A DNA stretch of 33,276 nucleotides from Roseinatronobacter ekhonensis. Lineage in GTDB: Bacteria > Pseudomonadota > Alphaproteobacteria > Rhodobacterales > Rhodobacteraceae. Position 1 is the first letter of the stretch. Every line of letters starts with the position of its first letter. Below are positions 32,515 to 33,276 of the stretch, one piece after another. The notes below the pieces were generated by a model. That model was not told where the DNA came from, ran no database searches, and was given only the letters and a program-made list of their open reading frames with translations. The DNA lies in assembly GCF_900499075.1 (NCBI RefSeq), contig NZ_UIHC01000036.1:1-33276 (forward strand). Direction: 5' to 3'. Made by a program: the position numbers and the translations under genes.

Positions 32515-33153
32515 GGCCCCCTGCCGAACCGCTTTGAGCGCGTGGTCTATGCCCCGCACCTCTGCCATGCTGCGCAGCCTGCCAATCGACGGATAGCCCG
32601 GACGGTAAGGCTGGCGCAGATCGCTTTGCAGCGCGTGACCATGGTCGGGGCGGAACGGCAATGGCTCTCCGCGTTCGCCTTCCAGCCGATGCACGATAGA
32701 GATCAACCGCACCATATCGGCATCGCCATCCAGAAGCGCGGCCTCTTCGAAGCTTTCATCAATGGGCCCATGGCTTTGCGCATCGCCGTCATGTTCGGAC
32801 ACTGCATCGCGGCGCGTATTTCGCAAATGCAGGAAATGCACGCGCGCGCCGAATTCAGCCAGCATGGCGGGCAGATCATTGTCCGCGCGCACTCCCAAAG
32901 AACCGACACAAAAGGTCAGCCCGTTGGCCGGATCATCATACATGTCGCAAATCGCGCGAAGGTCTTCGGCGGTAGAGACAACGCGCGGCAACCCCAGTAT
33001 GGGGCGGGGCGGGTCGTCTGGATGAATGGCAAGCCGCACGCCATGCGGCGCGAGTTGGGGCATGACGCGGGTCAGGAAGCGCGACAGGTTTCGGCGCAGC
33101 GCTGCGGCATCCATCCCGTCGTAACGGGATATCTGTTCCTGGAAATCTGACTG
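32506..33153 (-). pseudogene. uxuA: Mannonate dehydratase, 3' part only (5' end lost to an IS element)
   Basis: The frame encodes the C-terminal part (about 215 of some 400 residues) of UxuA, which dehydrates D-mannonate to 2-keto-3-deoxygluconate in glucuronate breakdown. Recognisable blocks are GVRLAIHPDDPPRPILGLPR (metal-site His), FLHLRNTRR, FRPDHGHAL and RPGYPSIGRL. Homology-like sequence continues upstream of the first ATG (33114) through DFQEQISRYDG to about 33153, then changes into IS repeats. The N-terminal half, with part of the active site, is missing, so the product should be inactive. Converges with the rhomboid gene. Confidence 0.85.
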
Positions 33154-33276
33154 CGTATTCCGGAGGATCCGGCCACCTATTCCGACAACATCCGGCCACC
33201 TGTTCCGGGGTATCCGGCCACCTGTGACGCGTTGCCGTGAGGCAGCGTATTTTGGTTATCAGTCTTGAGGGGTTTC
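33154..33276. mobile_element. IS21-like insertion sequence end
   Basis: uxuA sequence stops at about 33153 and is replaced by three near-identical repeats ending TCCGGCCACCT. Multiple short terminal repeats are typical of IS21-family (istA/istB) ends, and I recognise this repeat type from such elements. No transposase frame is visible before the window ends, so family assignment is tentative. Confidence 0.6.
33157..33223. repeat. Three tandem 22/23-bp repeats at the IS end
   Basis: Units at 33157-33178, 33179-33201 and 33202-33223 share (A/G)TTCCG, then a variable 5-6 base middle, then ATCCGGCCACCT (GATCC in the first). These are probably transposase-binding sites. Confidence 0.85.

Overview
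The window looks like part of an alphaproteobacterial chromosome, most likely Rhodobacterales/Rhodobacteraceae. Supporting signs are the high-GC coding with heavy use of G/C third positions, a phaR-phaP-phaC-phaZ polyhydroxybutyrate (PHB) locus, CTGCN3GCAG PhaR boxes, and a BcsA whose catalytic residues fall at the numbering known for Rhodobacter sphaeroides BcsA. Both ends lie inside insertion sequences (an IS630-type transposase tail at the left, an IS21-like repeat end at the right), each of which has truncated a neighbouring gene. This could reflect a contig that stops at repeated elements.

Layout. 1-4700: IS630 remnant, an O-acyltransferase gene cut off by it, a DxD glycosyltransferase, the Kdo transferase waaA, a brnT/brnA toxin-antitoxin pair and a low-GC small membrane protein. 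4744-6957: the ribosome-associated ABC-F protein ettA, and divergently a YHS-domain protein with a twin-arginine-type leader. 7066-15133: one long plus-strand run with a complete polar-amino-acid-type ABC importer (ATPase, binding protein, two permeases), then two different glutamine-synthetase-like gamma-glutamyl ligases flanking a class I glutamine amidotransferase, then a DAO-family FAD oxidase. It resembles a Puu-type route in which an amine is imported, gamma-glutamylated, oxidised and deglutamylated, but the gene mix is non-standard and the substrate is unknown.

15137-19604: the PHB locus. phaC, phaP and phaR are on the minus strand and phaZ is divergent. Two PhaR boxes lie in the phaP promoter, one exactly between the -35 and -10 elements. 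19680-27491: a minus-strand cellulose operon read bcsN-bcsA-bcsB-bcsZ-TPR gene; the last four genes are joined by ATGA start/stop overlaps. It is preceded by a 414-bp intergenic region with a good sigma70-type promoter, direct repeats and a long structured leader. The outer-membrane beta-barrel part of BcsC is absent; only a short TPR protein is present.

27906-29717: overlapping thyA-folA and a divergent glyoxalase I. 29724-32474: an ExeA-type AAA ATPase divergent from an ExoY-type sugar transferase and a rhomboid protease, separated by a 453-bp AT-richer region with a TTAA-N7-TTAA CtrA-type box and two perfect palindromes. 32506-33276: 3' part of uxuA, broken by the IS21-like end. No rRNA, tRNA or CRISPR array was seen.
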